This document shows, one piece after another, positions 9,024 to 16,037 of a DNA stretch of 23,618 nucleotides; position 1 is the stretch's first letter; each line of letters begins with the position of its first letter. The notes beneath the pieces were generated by a model. The model saw only the letters and a list, made by a program, of their open reading frames with translations. It was not told the origin of the DNA and searched no databases. Source of the DNA: JBBDIM01 sp040880405 (GTDB lineage Bacteria; Planctomycetota; Planctomycetia; Pirellulales; Pirellulaceae); the NCBI GenBank assembly GCA_040880405.1, contig JBBDIM010000119.1:1-23618 (forward strand), written 5' to 3'. Made by a program: the position numbers and the translations under genes.

Positions 9024-9202
9024 CACGCTCCGGTGAGAGGAACAAAACCACCCCTTCGAAAACCCGCGTCAACACCGATTTTTTAGCAGCCTAGGATAAG
9101 TCCCCCATGAACGACTGCGCGCACGGGTTTTCATTTTTTGAAATGAGAAGCGAGGGGACTCATCCCCGAGGTGGTGAACTCGGCGGGATGGCAAGGAATG
9201 AT

Positions 9203-9277
9203 AAACGCAGAGACGCGAGGACGCAAAGAATCCGATTTAAGCTCTTCGCGTCCTTACGTCCTTGCGTCTTGGCGTTG
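9203..9277. repeat. Inverted repeat of the aacgcagagacgc type
   Basis: The left arm begins aacgcagagacgcgaggacg at 9204; the right arm (9245-9275) ends acgtccttgcgtcttggcgtt. The centre is about 14 nt. The arms carry internal repetition of agacgc/gacgca. Confidence 0.7.
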
Positions 9278-9320
9278 AATGATTTTGATTTCAGCGCTTG
9301 CTGAAGATAGAGAACCAAAG

Positions 9321-9339
9321 CACTGGCAAGATGCCAGTG
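9321..9339. repeat. Short hairpin cactggca / tgccagtg
   Basis: Perfect 8-bp arms with a 3-nt loop. About 40 bp later the related string agtgccaccctgccgtgc appears, which may be the worn other half of a larger palindrome. Confidence 0.55.
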
Positions 9340-9400
9340 GCACACGGATTCGTCGATCGACTTGACAGTGCCACCCTGCCGTGCATCACCAGGCCACCTC

Positions 9401-9428
9401 CTAGGACCGCCGACCTCCTCGCTGGCAC
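9401..9428 (-). repeat. Dispersed palindromic repeat, degenerate copy 4
   Basis: Contains aggaccgccgacctcctcgc, a diverged copy of the unit at 4661-4690 in the same orientation. Confidence 0.5.
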
Positions 9429-9539
9429 GTTTCTGCATGGAATCGGGAGAACAAACATCACTCTAATACCGAAGGCCAAAGGCATCGCCGAGGGAACTAG
9501 CAAATTATGCCGGGCCTTCAGCCCTCACGATTGGTTTGG

Positions 9540-9592
9540 TGCCTAGAACCCAGGGTTTTACCCTGCACCTGGGATAGGACGGGCCTTTGGCC
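9540..9592. repeat. Palindrome-rich repeat (cccaggg ... cctggg; gggcctttggccc)
   Basis: Contains acccagggttttaccctg with a second match to cacctggg, followed by the small perfect palindrome gggcctttggccc. It looks like two nested or adjacent short palindromes. No gene is supported here. Confidence 0.45.
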
Positions 9593-9656
9593 CTTTTGTT
9601 GGTGCTGGCGGGCGGTGTTGGTTGTGAGGGCGTGACGGATGATGAGCGCGGCGATA

Positions 9657-9685
9657 ATGCCGACGAGGACGTCGGCGGTCCCAGG
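9657..9685 (+). repeat. Dispersed palindromic repeat, copy 5
   Basis: Contains gccgacgaggacgtcggcgg then tccca, near-identical to 8609-8638. Together with 4661-4690 it is one of three well-kept copies. Confidence 0.7.
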
Positions 9686-9752
9686 GGAAGTCCGGCGAGG
9701 TGACACTGCCGTGAAAACTCGCTACCGGCAATGCCGCGTCCGCCCTTCAATC

Positions 9753-9825
9753 CCATCCGTGGTATCCGCGTAATCCGTGGTTAGTTTCTTTTTTTAACCA
9801 CGGATTACGCGGATTTCACGGATGG
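9753..9825. repeat. Long inverted repeat (aaccacggattacgcgga type)
   Basis: Arms of 30 bp (9753-9782 and 9796-9825) with two mismatches and a 13-nt T-rich loop. In RNA this would be a very stable hairpin. The sequence resembles the aaccacggatt repeats common in several bacterial phyla. Confidence 0.85.
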
Positions 9826-9863
9826 TTTTCGCCGGGGCAAGGCAACTCGCGGTTCATATTTTT

Positions 9864-9952
9864 CAACCACGAATGACACGAATACGGGGAGAGGTTTTGG
9901 GGTGCTTTCAATTCTGGGTGGCTATTCGTGTCATTCGTGTGATTCGTGGTTA
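9864..9952. repeat. Inverted repeat (aaccacgaatgacacgaata type) with unequal arms
   Basis: Left arm 9864-9884 and right arm 9923-9952. The right arm holds one extra attcgtg-type unit, so the short internal repeat has expanded on one side only. The central loop is about 38 nt. Confidence 0.8.
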
Positions 9953-9986
9953 AAAAAATCATCCTTTGCGAGATTCAAATCGCAGG

Positions 9987-10072
9987 TTTGAAACGCAGAG
10001 CCGCAGAGAGCGCAGAGGGAAGTTCCCCACGCTAGTTGCGTCTCTGCGCTCTCCGCGACTCTGCGTTTCAAA
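9987..10072. repeat. Long inverted repeat (tttgaaacgcagag type)
   Basis: Arms of 31 bp (9987-10017 and 10042-10072) with two mismatches around a 24-nt loop. It is the fourth independent long hairpin family in this gene-free stretch. Confidence 0.85.
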
Positions 10073-10382
10073 AACAGACTTCCAGTAGATCGATGCTGCT
10101 CGATTGACTGGTGTCAGCCTTATGCCCCCTTTCAGGGATCACGTATTGAAGACCAGTTCCAGGGGCAGACGCCCCTGGCTGTTACATGCCGCCCCTATCG
10201 GGGCTAGGGGCAGTCAAAAAAGGGAAGTTATTTTTCGCTCACTCCTTGGGCGGCGTTGCCCTTGGGAGACTTTCACGCCAAAGAAGAACCGGAGGGCTCG
10301 CGCCCATTCCGCTTTCATTTTTCATTTTCCAATCTCCATTTTGCAATAATCATTGTTTGCGTAAAATTCGCTTGCTAGCGCA
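10073..10382. repeat. Gene-free tail of the repeat region, with GC palindromes at 10159-10204
   Basis: Contains the near-perfect palindrome ccaggggcagacgcccctgg (10159-10178) and gcccctatcggggc (10191-10204), again typical dispersed repeat material. The rest, about 10205-10382, shows no gene or motif that I can support; open frames here have no family resemblance and no plausible ribosome binding site. Confidence 0.5.
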
Positions 10383-10424
10383 AAAAAGCACCTCGCCGAC
10401 CTAGGGAGGCCGACGAGGTGCTTT
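10382..10424 (-). terminator. Intrinsic terminator of the minus-strand secreted protein gene
   Basis: On the minus strand, aaagcacctcg (from 10424) pairs with cgaggtgcttt and the six-T run at 10382-10387 follows. The stem is 11 bp, with further partial pairing near the centre. It lies about 40 bp after the stop at 10462. Confidence 0.85.
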
Positions 10425-10461
10425 AACTTTTGCGAGTTTGCCGGATGGCTTCGGTTAGCGA

Positions 10462-11379
10462 TTATCGATCGGAACCGATCGCACCACCGATGCCCGCTCC
10501 GATATCCGCACCTCGCTGGCCACCGAGGGCACCACCGATCGCTCCACCGACACCGGCACCCTCTTGGTAACCACGATCATAGCCGCGACCGCCATAGCCA
10601 CCCCGGCCATAGCCACCTTGGTTCCAGCCAGGTTGACCATAGCCATAACCGGGCTGATTCCAACCTTGGTTATTGTAATCCCGTCGTCCCTGATAATATC
10701 GCTGATCCTGATAGTACTGGTTTCCCTGGTACTGCTGTTGCGGCACCGCGCGATAACCGGAGGAATGCCGTGGCGTCGTTCGCATCCCGGGCTCGTACCG
10801 CACCCACTGATTGTTTTGATGGACCATCCAGTAATCGTTCGGAGTCCAATACCACCAAACCCCGTTTTGCCGACGGAAACGCCACTGGGCGTTCCGATCG
10901 GCCTGATCCACGTCTTGTCGCGGTTCCCGGCGATCTTGCGGTTGAGCCTGATACTGATCTCGCTGCGGTTGCCGTTGACCATCATTCAACCGAGGTTGAG
11001 CATCCGCTTCACCTCTCAACTGAGCGTTGGCCCCAGCTTCTGCTTCGAACCCCAGGGGATCCTGTTCCCTGTCGCCGCGATCAGGCGCGGGTGAATTTCG
11101 GTCGACTGGAGGCGCATTGTTTTGGATTTCGTTTTGCGCATCCCGGGCTTCGCTGGGGACATCCGGAGTTTCATTGGGTACGGCACTGTCCGCCTGTTGG
11201 GCGGCATCGTTGACGGGTGCATCGTTGACGGGTGCATCGTTGACAGCATCGTTGACAGGCGCATCGTTGATCGGGGTATCGGGTGGGCTGATCTCCTGGG
11301 CCAGCAGGTTGGCTCCCCCCAAACCCAATCCCAACGTGGCAAGTGCCAATAGTGACGCGTGAAAGCGTGAACTTTTCAT
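10462..11379 (-). CDS. Secreted Q/G-rich protein with a tryptophan-rich core (paralogue 1)
   Basis: A 305-residue protein with a signal peptide (hydrophobic 9-27, ending LLAQ). Residues about 35-60 are NDAPV-type repeats; 80-165 are polar and rich in Q, D and R. A compact aromatic motif lies at 166-195: WRFRRQ, VWWYWTP, DYWMVH, WVRY. Then come a Q/Y/G-rich stretch and a glycine-zipper-like tail ending IGGAIGSDR. The 21279-22307 protein has the same architecture, aromatic core and final residues, so the two are paralogues. I do not recognise a named family; a cell-envelope role is inferred only from the signal peptide and composition. The minus-strand ribosome binding site gaaggaga lies 5-6 nt upstream, and a terminator follows the gene. 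Confidence 0.85.
   Translation of the reverse strand: MKSSRFHASLLALATLGLGLGGANLLAQEISPPDTPINDAPVNDAVNDAPVNDAPVNDAAQQADSAVPNETPDVPSEARDAQNEIQNNAPPVDRNSPAPDRGDREQDPLGFEAEAGANAQLRGEADAQPRLNDGQRQPQRDQYQAQPQDRREPRQDVDQADRNAQWRFRRQNGVWWYWTPNDYWMVHQNNQWVRYEPGMRTTPRHSSGYRAVPQQQYQGNQYYQDQRYYQGRRDYNNQGWNQPGYGYGQPGWNQGGYGRGGYGGRGYDRGYQEGAGVGGAIGGALGGQRGADIGAGIGGAIGSDR
11204..11272 (-). repeat. Short coding tandem repeat (NDAPV units)
   Basis: About five units built on catcgttgacgggtg, 12-15 bp each, encode NDAPVNDAVNDAPVNDAPV. Unit length stays a multiple of three, so copy-number change would keep the frame. It lies just after the signal peptide of the secreted protein. Confidence 0.8.
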
Positions 11380-11384
11380 CCTTG

Positions 11385-11392
11385 TCTCCTTC
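11385..11392 (-). promoter_or_regulatory. Ribosome binding site of the minus-strand secreted protein gene
   Basis: On the minus strand gaaggaga sits 5-6 nt before the ATG at 11379. This is one of the few strong Shine-Dalgarno sites in the window and fixes the start. Confidence 0.75.
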
Positions 11393-11796
11393 GCTACGGA
11401 AAATTTTCAGAACTTGTGACTGGACACGTGACCCTAGCACTGCGTCACGCGGCCTCACCTGAGATGAATTGGGGTTGCAACAACCATGCCAGTTCCGCGT
11501 CTTCTTGCCTTAAGCCCGACCCGATCAGCACGGTTTTCCACAATTGGCTCAGCCCCGTAACGGGAACTACCACTCAGGCCGAAAATTCATCCTGGATTGC
11601 CCCTCAATTGGGTACGACGCTGCCAATCATGCTTCTGCCTTCCCCCCCGAATCGTGATCGCCGGTCGACCAATGAACCGGCGAACCCGGTCGGCGAGAGA
11701 CCAGCGCGACAGGATGTTTTCTTATGTTCCGACCGCATGCATTGACAACACGCAGGGAAGACGAATTTCGCAAACACGTGAGGTAGAATGGAGGAC
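11393..11796. other. Upstream region of paralogue 1, no gene seen
   Basis: This stretch separates the secreted gene from element copy A. The first 30 bp or so next to the element (about 11765-11796, gaatttcgc and tagaat) still resemble the matching side of copy B (22797-22831) at lower identity, so the homology fades out gradually. I see no other repeat or gene. Confidence 0.5.
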
Positions 11797-12196
11797 GATC
11801 TTTGAAAATTCGGAGCGCGCCGGGCAGGGGTAAAGATTCACAAAGGTGCGGTCGCAAAGGATCTCGTGTGGGATCCACAAGCCCTTGGCCGCGCGGCCAA
11901 GGAAAAAACACCAAAATGGGGGTATCTTAGGTCCTGGTGTTTTCCCTTGTTGACCGTGAGAGCCAATTAAGGGAAGAGGGCTTCGGCTGAGGTTTTAAAA
12001 TTCTCGGCCGCTTGGCCGCGCGTTTCCCCAATCGGGGGCCCACAAGATACAGCGCTCACAGGGCCGAAAATCGGCCCGACACCACAACCGGTACGACCCC
12101 CGAATGGGCCAACCACCTGGCCGAGGGGCGGCCAACATAAAACCATAAGAGGGGCAAAAGAGTCTCAATTAGGCAACCCGAAGGAGGGGGCCGGTT
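11797..12196 (-). repeat. Roughly 395-bp structured non-coding element, copy A
   Basis: Aligned by eye to the reverse complement of 22400-22796, it shows about 20 mismatches over about 390 positions and no indels, while the sequences beyond are unrelated. Its orientation reads outward into the secreted gene at 10462-11379. It contains several stem-loops, for example gggccgaaaatcggccc and an aaacacca/tggtgttt stem, plus the palindrome around ggccgcgcggcc. No open frame is kept between the two copies, so it is not protein-coding. No terminal inverted repeats or clear target duplications are visible. Confidence 0.85.
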
Positions 12197-12238
12197 TTCT
12201 CAAAGCATCATTTTATGAGGTAGGGTTCAACGGGTGTC

Positions 12239-12269
12239 GGGAAGTTCGGAGCGTCGATCCGAGCTTCCC
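12239..12269 (-). terminator. Hairpin after the sensor kinase gene
   Basis: gggaagttcgga (12239-12250) pairs with tccgagcttccc (12258-12269) through 12 pairs, one of them G-U, around a 7-nt loop. No T-run follows on the minus strand, so it may be a 3'-end stabiliser and not a true terminator. It lies about 90 bp past the stop of the kinase gene. Confidence 0.4.
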
Positions 12270-12360
12270 ATCCGTGGTGTAAACGTGAAAGGCTTGCTGC
12301 GGATCAGGGATTGAGATTCCCTGAATCGATGGCCTTCGACAAGTTGGCTGAACTGGAAGG

Positions 12361-13707
12361 CTATTTACCACCTCGTGGTACTCTCACAATTACCGTGGTG
12401 CCTTCCTCGGTGCTCGACTCGATCGTCATGTCTCCGAGCAGTTTTTCGATCACGTTGCGTGCTAGAAAGATGCCGAGCCCCGTTCCGGCACCAGGTTCCT
12501 TGGTAGTGAAGAAAGGCTCGCCGATCCGTGAAAGGATCTCCGGCGGCATTCCACTCCCTTTATCCTGCAGGGTGAGTACCAGATAATAAGGGGTCGCTTC
12601 GGCTAGCAGGATAATCTTTTGGCTTTTGGGGGTGGCGTCGATCGCATTTTTAACAAGTCCCCGAATCGCCTGAGCTAGGAGATGAAGGGGGGCCTTGATG
12701 GCGACCTCCGGAACCTGGTTGGTCAGGATGATTCGACCCCGATGTTGGGAGTCGAGCAATCCCAGCACTTCGCTTAGGAGCGATTCGCTAGTCAGCTTGA
12801 CGATCGGCTCGCCTGTGGCTTGACCCGCTTGGGCGGACATTTGATTCAAAATGGTGCGGCAGCGGTCGAGCTCTCCCCGAATAAGGGAAATGTCCTCCTT
12901 AATCTCTGGTGAAAGATTGGTTCCTTCCAATTCGCGCTGCACCTCTTTGGCGACAACGGCGATGGTGGAGAGAGGAGTCGAGAGCTCGTGGGCCGCGCCA
13001 GCCGCGAGAGTGCCTAGAGCCTCTAACTTCTCGCTCCGTGCCTCTTGGATCTCGCGACGGCGGAGGTCGGCGTCTTTGAACGCGATCTCGGCGTTGAGTC
13101 GGGTGGTGAAGTACACGATCACCATCGTGCAGGTCAAAAGCGCCGCGAAGGTTCCGAGTTCCAGCACCGTCACCGGCTCACCTTGGTGCTGGATAAACGC
13201 AATAGTCCAGTCACTCATATCGGGAAGCGGGTAACTCAGGAATAACAGGGCCGCGATACAGGCGGTCGTCACGACGACCAAGCCCCAGGCACTTCGCGGT
13301 GGTAAGACGATGGCCGCCAACGTGAGGTTTACCAAGTAAAAAAGGGCGAAGGGATTCGCCATTCCTCCGGTAAACATCAAGAGCAATGTCAAAAACAGCA
13401 AGTCGATCAGCATCACTCCGAAAAGCGTATATTCCCACAGTACCGGAGCGGCGGAATATCGTTTGCGGAGGGCCTCGCAAATATAGGTGAACGCGATGTT
13501 GCTCAGGCCGGTTAGCAGTAAGACCACCGCCAACGGAGTCGTTGCAATCTCGACTCCGAGCAACAACCGCACGACTCCGATCGTGATCAACTGCCCGAAT
13601 ACCGCTACCCACCTTAGTTTGATCAACCAGGAGGAATTGATCGTCATCCGGGCTGCCTTGGCTTGGCTTAGGGCAGAGGCCTCGCTGGGAGTGGCGAAAT
13701 GGGGCAT
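12361..13707 (-). CDS. regB: RegB/PrrB-type redox sensor histidine kinase
   Basis: A 448-residue membrane kinase from the ATG at 13707; longer versions need a TTG. About six hydrophobic segments fill residues 30-205. Between them lies GGMANPF (114-120), matching the GGxxNPF quinone-binding heptapeptide of RegB. The H-box AAGAAHELSTPLSTIAVVAK has the phospho-acceptor His at 240 and is nearly diagnostic for RegB/PrrB. A Cys at 283 in DRCRTIL fits the place of the redox-active cysteine in the dimerisation domain. The N-box LVKNAIDA (351-358), DKGSGMP (382-388) and GTGLGIFLAR (408-417) complete the ATPase. It should autophosphorylate according to quinone or redox state and pass phosphate to a RegA-like regulator, encoded here 9.3 kb away at 22973-23506. 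Normally the pair is adjacent, so the gene appears to have been separated by an inversion. Confidence 0.9.
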   Translation of the reverse strand: MPHFATPSEASALSQAKAARMTINSSWLIKLRWVAVFGQLITIGVVRLLLGVEIATTPLAVVLLLTGLSNIAFTYICEALRKRYSAAPVLWEYTLFGVMLIDLLFLTLLLMFTGGMANPFALFYLVNLTLAAIVLPPRSAWGLVVVTTACIAALLFLSYPLPDMSDWTIAFIQHQGEPVTVLELGTFAALLTCTMVIVYFTTRLNAEIAFKDADLRRREIQEARSEKLEALGTLAAGAAHELSTPLSTIAVVAKEVQRELEGTNLSPEIKEDISLIRGELDRCRTILNQMSAQAGQATGEPIVKLTSESLLSEVLGLLDSQHRGRIILTNQVPEVAIKAPLHLLAQAIRGLVKNAIDATPKSQKIILLAEATPYYLVLTLQDKGSGMPPEILSRIGEPFFTTKEPGAGTGLGIFLARNVIEKLLGDMTIESSTEEGTTVIVRVPRGGK

Positions 13708-13875
13708 GGGTGTTGAGTAGGCTCCAATCAGCGGCCCGGCGGTTTGCCAGAGTTCGCCTGCGAGATATGATTTATGGTTATTCGTACGGGGAAAGCTTTC
13801 ATGGTGAAACGATGATATTTGCTGCAATTGTAGTCAAAGGTTTGCCAGCTTGCCGCTGGGTTAGGGGACTGTGCC

Positions 13876-14385
13876 ATGTCCGCTGACATCTCTGATGGTT
13901 CCGCTGCGTCCGTTTCTGATTTAGGCGAGTCAAACCCCAATGCCCCTGGACTTACGCGGCTGGGGTTGTCGCTGTTGCTGTTGGTTGTTGTGACGCTACC
14001 ACCCCTGCTGGTACTTTTGATGTGGTGGATTCTTCCCCAGCCACAAGAGGCCCGCTTGCCAGCGGGCGTTGTCTTGCACACCACCGACGGCTTGCCGCAG
14101 ATTTCGGTCACCAATCGCAGCGCGAATGCGATTTCTAATGTCGAGATCAACCTGAACGGGGCTTTTCATCATTATGCATCTCTCCCCTTGGAGGAAGGGG
14201 AAGCTTTGTCGGTGCCGTTAGCGGCATTTGCGCGGAAAAATGGCCTGAGGTTTGATCCGGAGAAGATAGAACTTCGGAAGATTGGGGTTTACGCCCGGCT
14301 CTCGGGAGGTGCCCGAGGCGTGTTAGTCCTGCAAGGCGAAGAAATTGCGGCGATCCGAAATTCGCCATCCAGTGGCCAGGAATAG
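13876..14385 (+). CDS. Single-pass membrane hypothetical protein, divergent from the kinase gene
   Basis: A 169-residue protein with a polar N-terminus, one hydrophobic helix at about 29-53 (LGLSLLLLVVVTLPPLLVLL) and a soluble part of about 110 residues with beta-rich pattern (ISVTNRSANAISNVEINLNG). I do not recognise the family. The layout fits an inner-membrane anchor with a periplasmic domain. agggga lies 7 nt before the ATG. It starts 168 bp from the ATG of the sensor kinase gene on the other strand, so the two may share a control region; a role with the kinase is possible but not shown. FixH-like proteins were considered, but the motifs do not match. Confidence 0.7.
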   Translation: MSADISDGSAASVSDLGESNPNAPGLTRLGLSLLLLVVVTLPPLLVLLMWWILPQPQEARLPAGVVLHTTDGLPQISVTNRSANAISNVEINLNGAFHHYASLPLEEGEALSVPLAAFARKNGLRFDPEKIELRKIGVYARLSGGARGVLVLQGEEIAAIRNSPSSGQE

Positions 14386-14572
14386 ACCGGTGATCGAAGA
14401 AAGGGGCAAAAACCGAGGATCTTTTCGAAATGCGGCCTAGGACTCTCCCGCCGATCGTGCCATGATAGAGGAGATTGTTTGCCGACTCCTGCGGTGGCCT
14501 TAAGCTGCGTCGCTCGTTGTGTTTCCAGCGTTTACTGCGATTCTATGTAGGAGTTTTTTTGCTCGATCGTCC

Positions 14573-14601
14573 CTCTTGGCGGCGGCCCCAGCCACCAAGA
14601 G
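14573..14601 (+). promoter_or_regulatory. Leader hairpin before the DAHP synthase gene
   Basis: ctcttggcggc (14573-14583) pairs with gccaccaagag (14591-14601) with one mismatch. It ends 27 nt before the ATG, and no Shine-Dalgarno sequence is visible between. An attenuator or a translation-control role is possible, but no leader peptide rich in aromatic codons was found. Confidence 0.3.
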
Positions 14602-14628
14602 TCGACCCCACCTGTTTGAAATTTTGCC

Positions 14629-15705
14629 ATGCACCAAACCGATAATCTCCACGTCCGCTACATCGAAAAGTTAATTCCGCCCAGTGAAGTGAAGGCGGAG
14701 TTTCCAATTTCAGAGGCTGCGCAAGAGTTCGTCTTTGAGTCTCGGCAAGGGATCCAGCGGATTTTGGCGGGTGAAGATGATCGTCTCATCGCCGTGATTG
14801 GTCCTTGTTCCATTCACAATGTCAGAGTCGCCACCGATTACGCGGCCCGCCTAAAAAAGCTCGCGGATCAAGTCAGCGAACGGATGCTCGTTGTGATGCG
14901 AGTTTACTTTGAAAAACCGCGGACCACCGTTGGCTGGAAGGGTCTAATCAACGACCCCCATCTGAACGACACCTTCGACATCAGTGAAGGTTACCGCTTG
15001 GCACGTAAACTACTGCTCGACTTGGCGGAGCTTGGCTTGCCTGCGGCGTCCGAGGCCTTGGAGCCAGTTAGCCCCCAGTACATCGCTGATTTGCTTTCAC
15101 TCGCTTCGATTGGTGCCCGAACCACCGAATCTCCGACGCATCGTCAGATGGCAAGCGGGTTATCGATGCCGGTCGGATTTAAGAACGGGACCGATGGAGG
15201 CCTGGAAATCGCCCTGGATGCGATGACCTCTTCCAATCATCCCCACAGTTTCTTGGGTATCGACTCCGAGGGGTCGACCTGTGTTGTTCATTCCAAGGGG
15301 AATCCTTGGGGGCACCTAATCCTGCGGGGAGGACGCTCCGGCCCCAACTATTCCCCGGAATGCATCGCGGATGCCATCGCTCAATTGAAGGCCCGTAAGC
15401 AACAGCCAAGGCTGCTGGTCGATTGTAGCCACGGCAATTCACTGAAAGATCATAAGCGGCAGGCCGAGGTCTGGAGAAATGTTGCGCAGCAGCGGATTGA
15501 GGGCTGTCGAGCGATCGTCGGCATGATGCTTGAAAGCAATCTCTTTCCCGGTAAGCAATCGCTCGGCGATGATCCGTCCGCGCTGGAGTACGGCATTTCA
15601 ATTACCGATGCCTGCATCGGCTGGGAAGAGACTGAGAAACTGATCTTGGAAACTTTTGAGCAGTTGAAGCAAATCACTCCCGCGTCGGCCAGCCAACGGG
15701 CGTGA
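14629..15705 (+). CDS. aroG: 3-deoxy-7-phosphoheptulonate (DAHP) synthase, class I (AroF/G/H type)
   Basis: A 358-residue enzyme that condenses phosphoenolpyruvate and erythrose 4-phosphate, the first step of the shikimate pathway, in the cytoplasm. Signatures in order: VIGPCSIHN, MRVYFEKPRTTVGWKGLIND, GARTTESPTHRQMASGL, PVGFKNGTDGG, the LRGGR phosphate-binding segment, DCSHGNS, and GISITDACIGWE. Length and motif order match the E. coli AroG/F/H isozymes (about 350). The N-terminal extension that carries feedback sites in that group is present, but which aromatic amino acid inhibits it cannot be read from the sequence, so the symbol marks the family and not the isozyme. The stop overlaps the start of the Rieske gene (gtga at 15702-15705), implying co-transcription. 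Confidence 0.95.
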   Translation: MHQTDNLHVRYIEKLIPPSEVKAEFPISEAAQEFVFESRQGIQRILAGEDDRLIAVIGPCSIHNVRVATDYAARLKKLADQVSERMLVVMRVYFEKPRTTVGWKGLINDPHLNDTFDISEGYRLARKLLLDLAELGLPAASEALEPVSPQYIADLLSLASIGARTTESPTHRQMASGLSMPVGFKNGTDGGLEIALDAMTSSNHPHSFLGIDSEGSTCVVHSKGNPWGHLILRGGRSGPNYSPECIADAIAQLKARKQQPRLLVDCSHGNSLKDHKRQAEVWRNVAQQRIEGCRAIVGMMLESNLFPGKQSLGDDPSALEYGISITDACIGWEETEKLILETFEQLKQITPASASQRA

Positions 15706-16037
15706 GCCGGTTTGTCGAAGTGGCCCGGTTGAGCGAATTGCCGGATGGATCATCCCGGTTGATTGTCCGGGATGATCTGTGGATCGGGCTGTTTCGCGCA
15801 GATGGTACCGTCTACGCTATCGAGGCCCACTGTCCCCACGCCGGCGCTAATTTGGTGCGGGGAGAGTTCCAATCAGGCTGCCTCACCTGCCCGGTCCATC
15901 TGTGGCGATTCCGTCTGGCAGATGGTCAATATCTCGACGCGGATCAACCGCAATTCAACCTGACAACATACCGCGTGCGGCTGTCAGGGGATGAAATATG
16001 GGTTGAGCTACCGGGAGAATCGGCAACCGATTCTTAA
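15702..16037 (+). CDS. Rieske [2Fe-2S] ferredoxin-like protein (NirD/biphenyl-ferredoxin type)
   Basis: A 111-residue soluble protein. The cluster ligands are C44 and H46 in CPHAG, and C63 and H66 in CPVHLWRF, with 16 residues between the pairs, as in the Rieske ferredoxin family. There is no signal peptide or membrane anchor, so it is likely a cytoplasmic electron carrier. The GTG start at 15702 overlaps the DAHP synthase stop by 4 bp, suggesting translational coupling. The stop at 16035-16037 overlaps the convergent CysQ-like gene by 4 bp. No oxygenase or nitrite reductase large subunit is nearby, so its electron acceptor is unknown. Confidence 0.92.
   Translation: MSRFVEVARLSELPDGSSRLIVRDDLWIGLFRADGTVYAIEAHCPHAGANLVRGEFQSGCLTCPVHLWRFRLADGQYLDADQPQFNLTTYRVRLSGDEIWVELPGESATDS

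Larger units (their letters stand above)
8648..9167. repeat. Nested palindromic cassette downstream of the restriction enzyme gene
   Basis: The outer 12-bp arms, ggggatgagtcc (8648-8659) and ggactcatcccc (9156-9167), are perfect inverted repeats. Inside them, ggacttatcctgg (about 8710-8722) and cctaggataagtcc (9090-9103) form a second inverted pair. Between these sit two independent long hairpins (8805-8894 and 8930-9023). The left outer arm and the left inner arm also pair locally, since ggatgagtccgattatc opposes gataattggacttatcc. The layered symmetry suggests a compound mobile repeat of BIME or REP type. No transposase is encoded inside. Confidence 0.6.

Noticed and set aside
8898..9546. 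Several short open frames in the repeat region (for example 8898-9086 and 9298-9546)
   Set aside because: They run through hairpin arms, so their peptides are translations of palindromes; no ribosome binding sites or family matches.
11204..11272. Regular short repeats that could suggest a CRISPR array
   Set aside because: The units are 12-15 bp with no unique spacers and are read in frame as NDAPV repeats of a secreted protein.
13708..13827. Forty-residue N-terminal extension of the RegB-like kinase
   Set aside because: It requires a TTG start; the first in-frame ATG is at 13707 and the extension has no family match.
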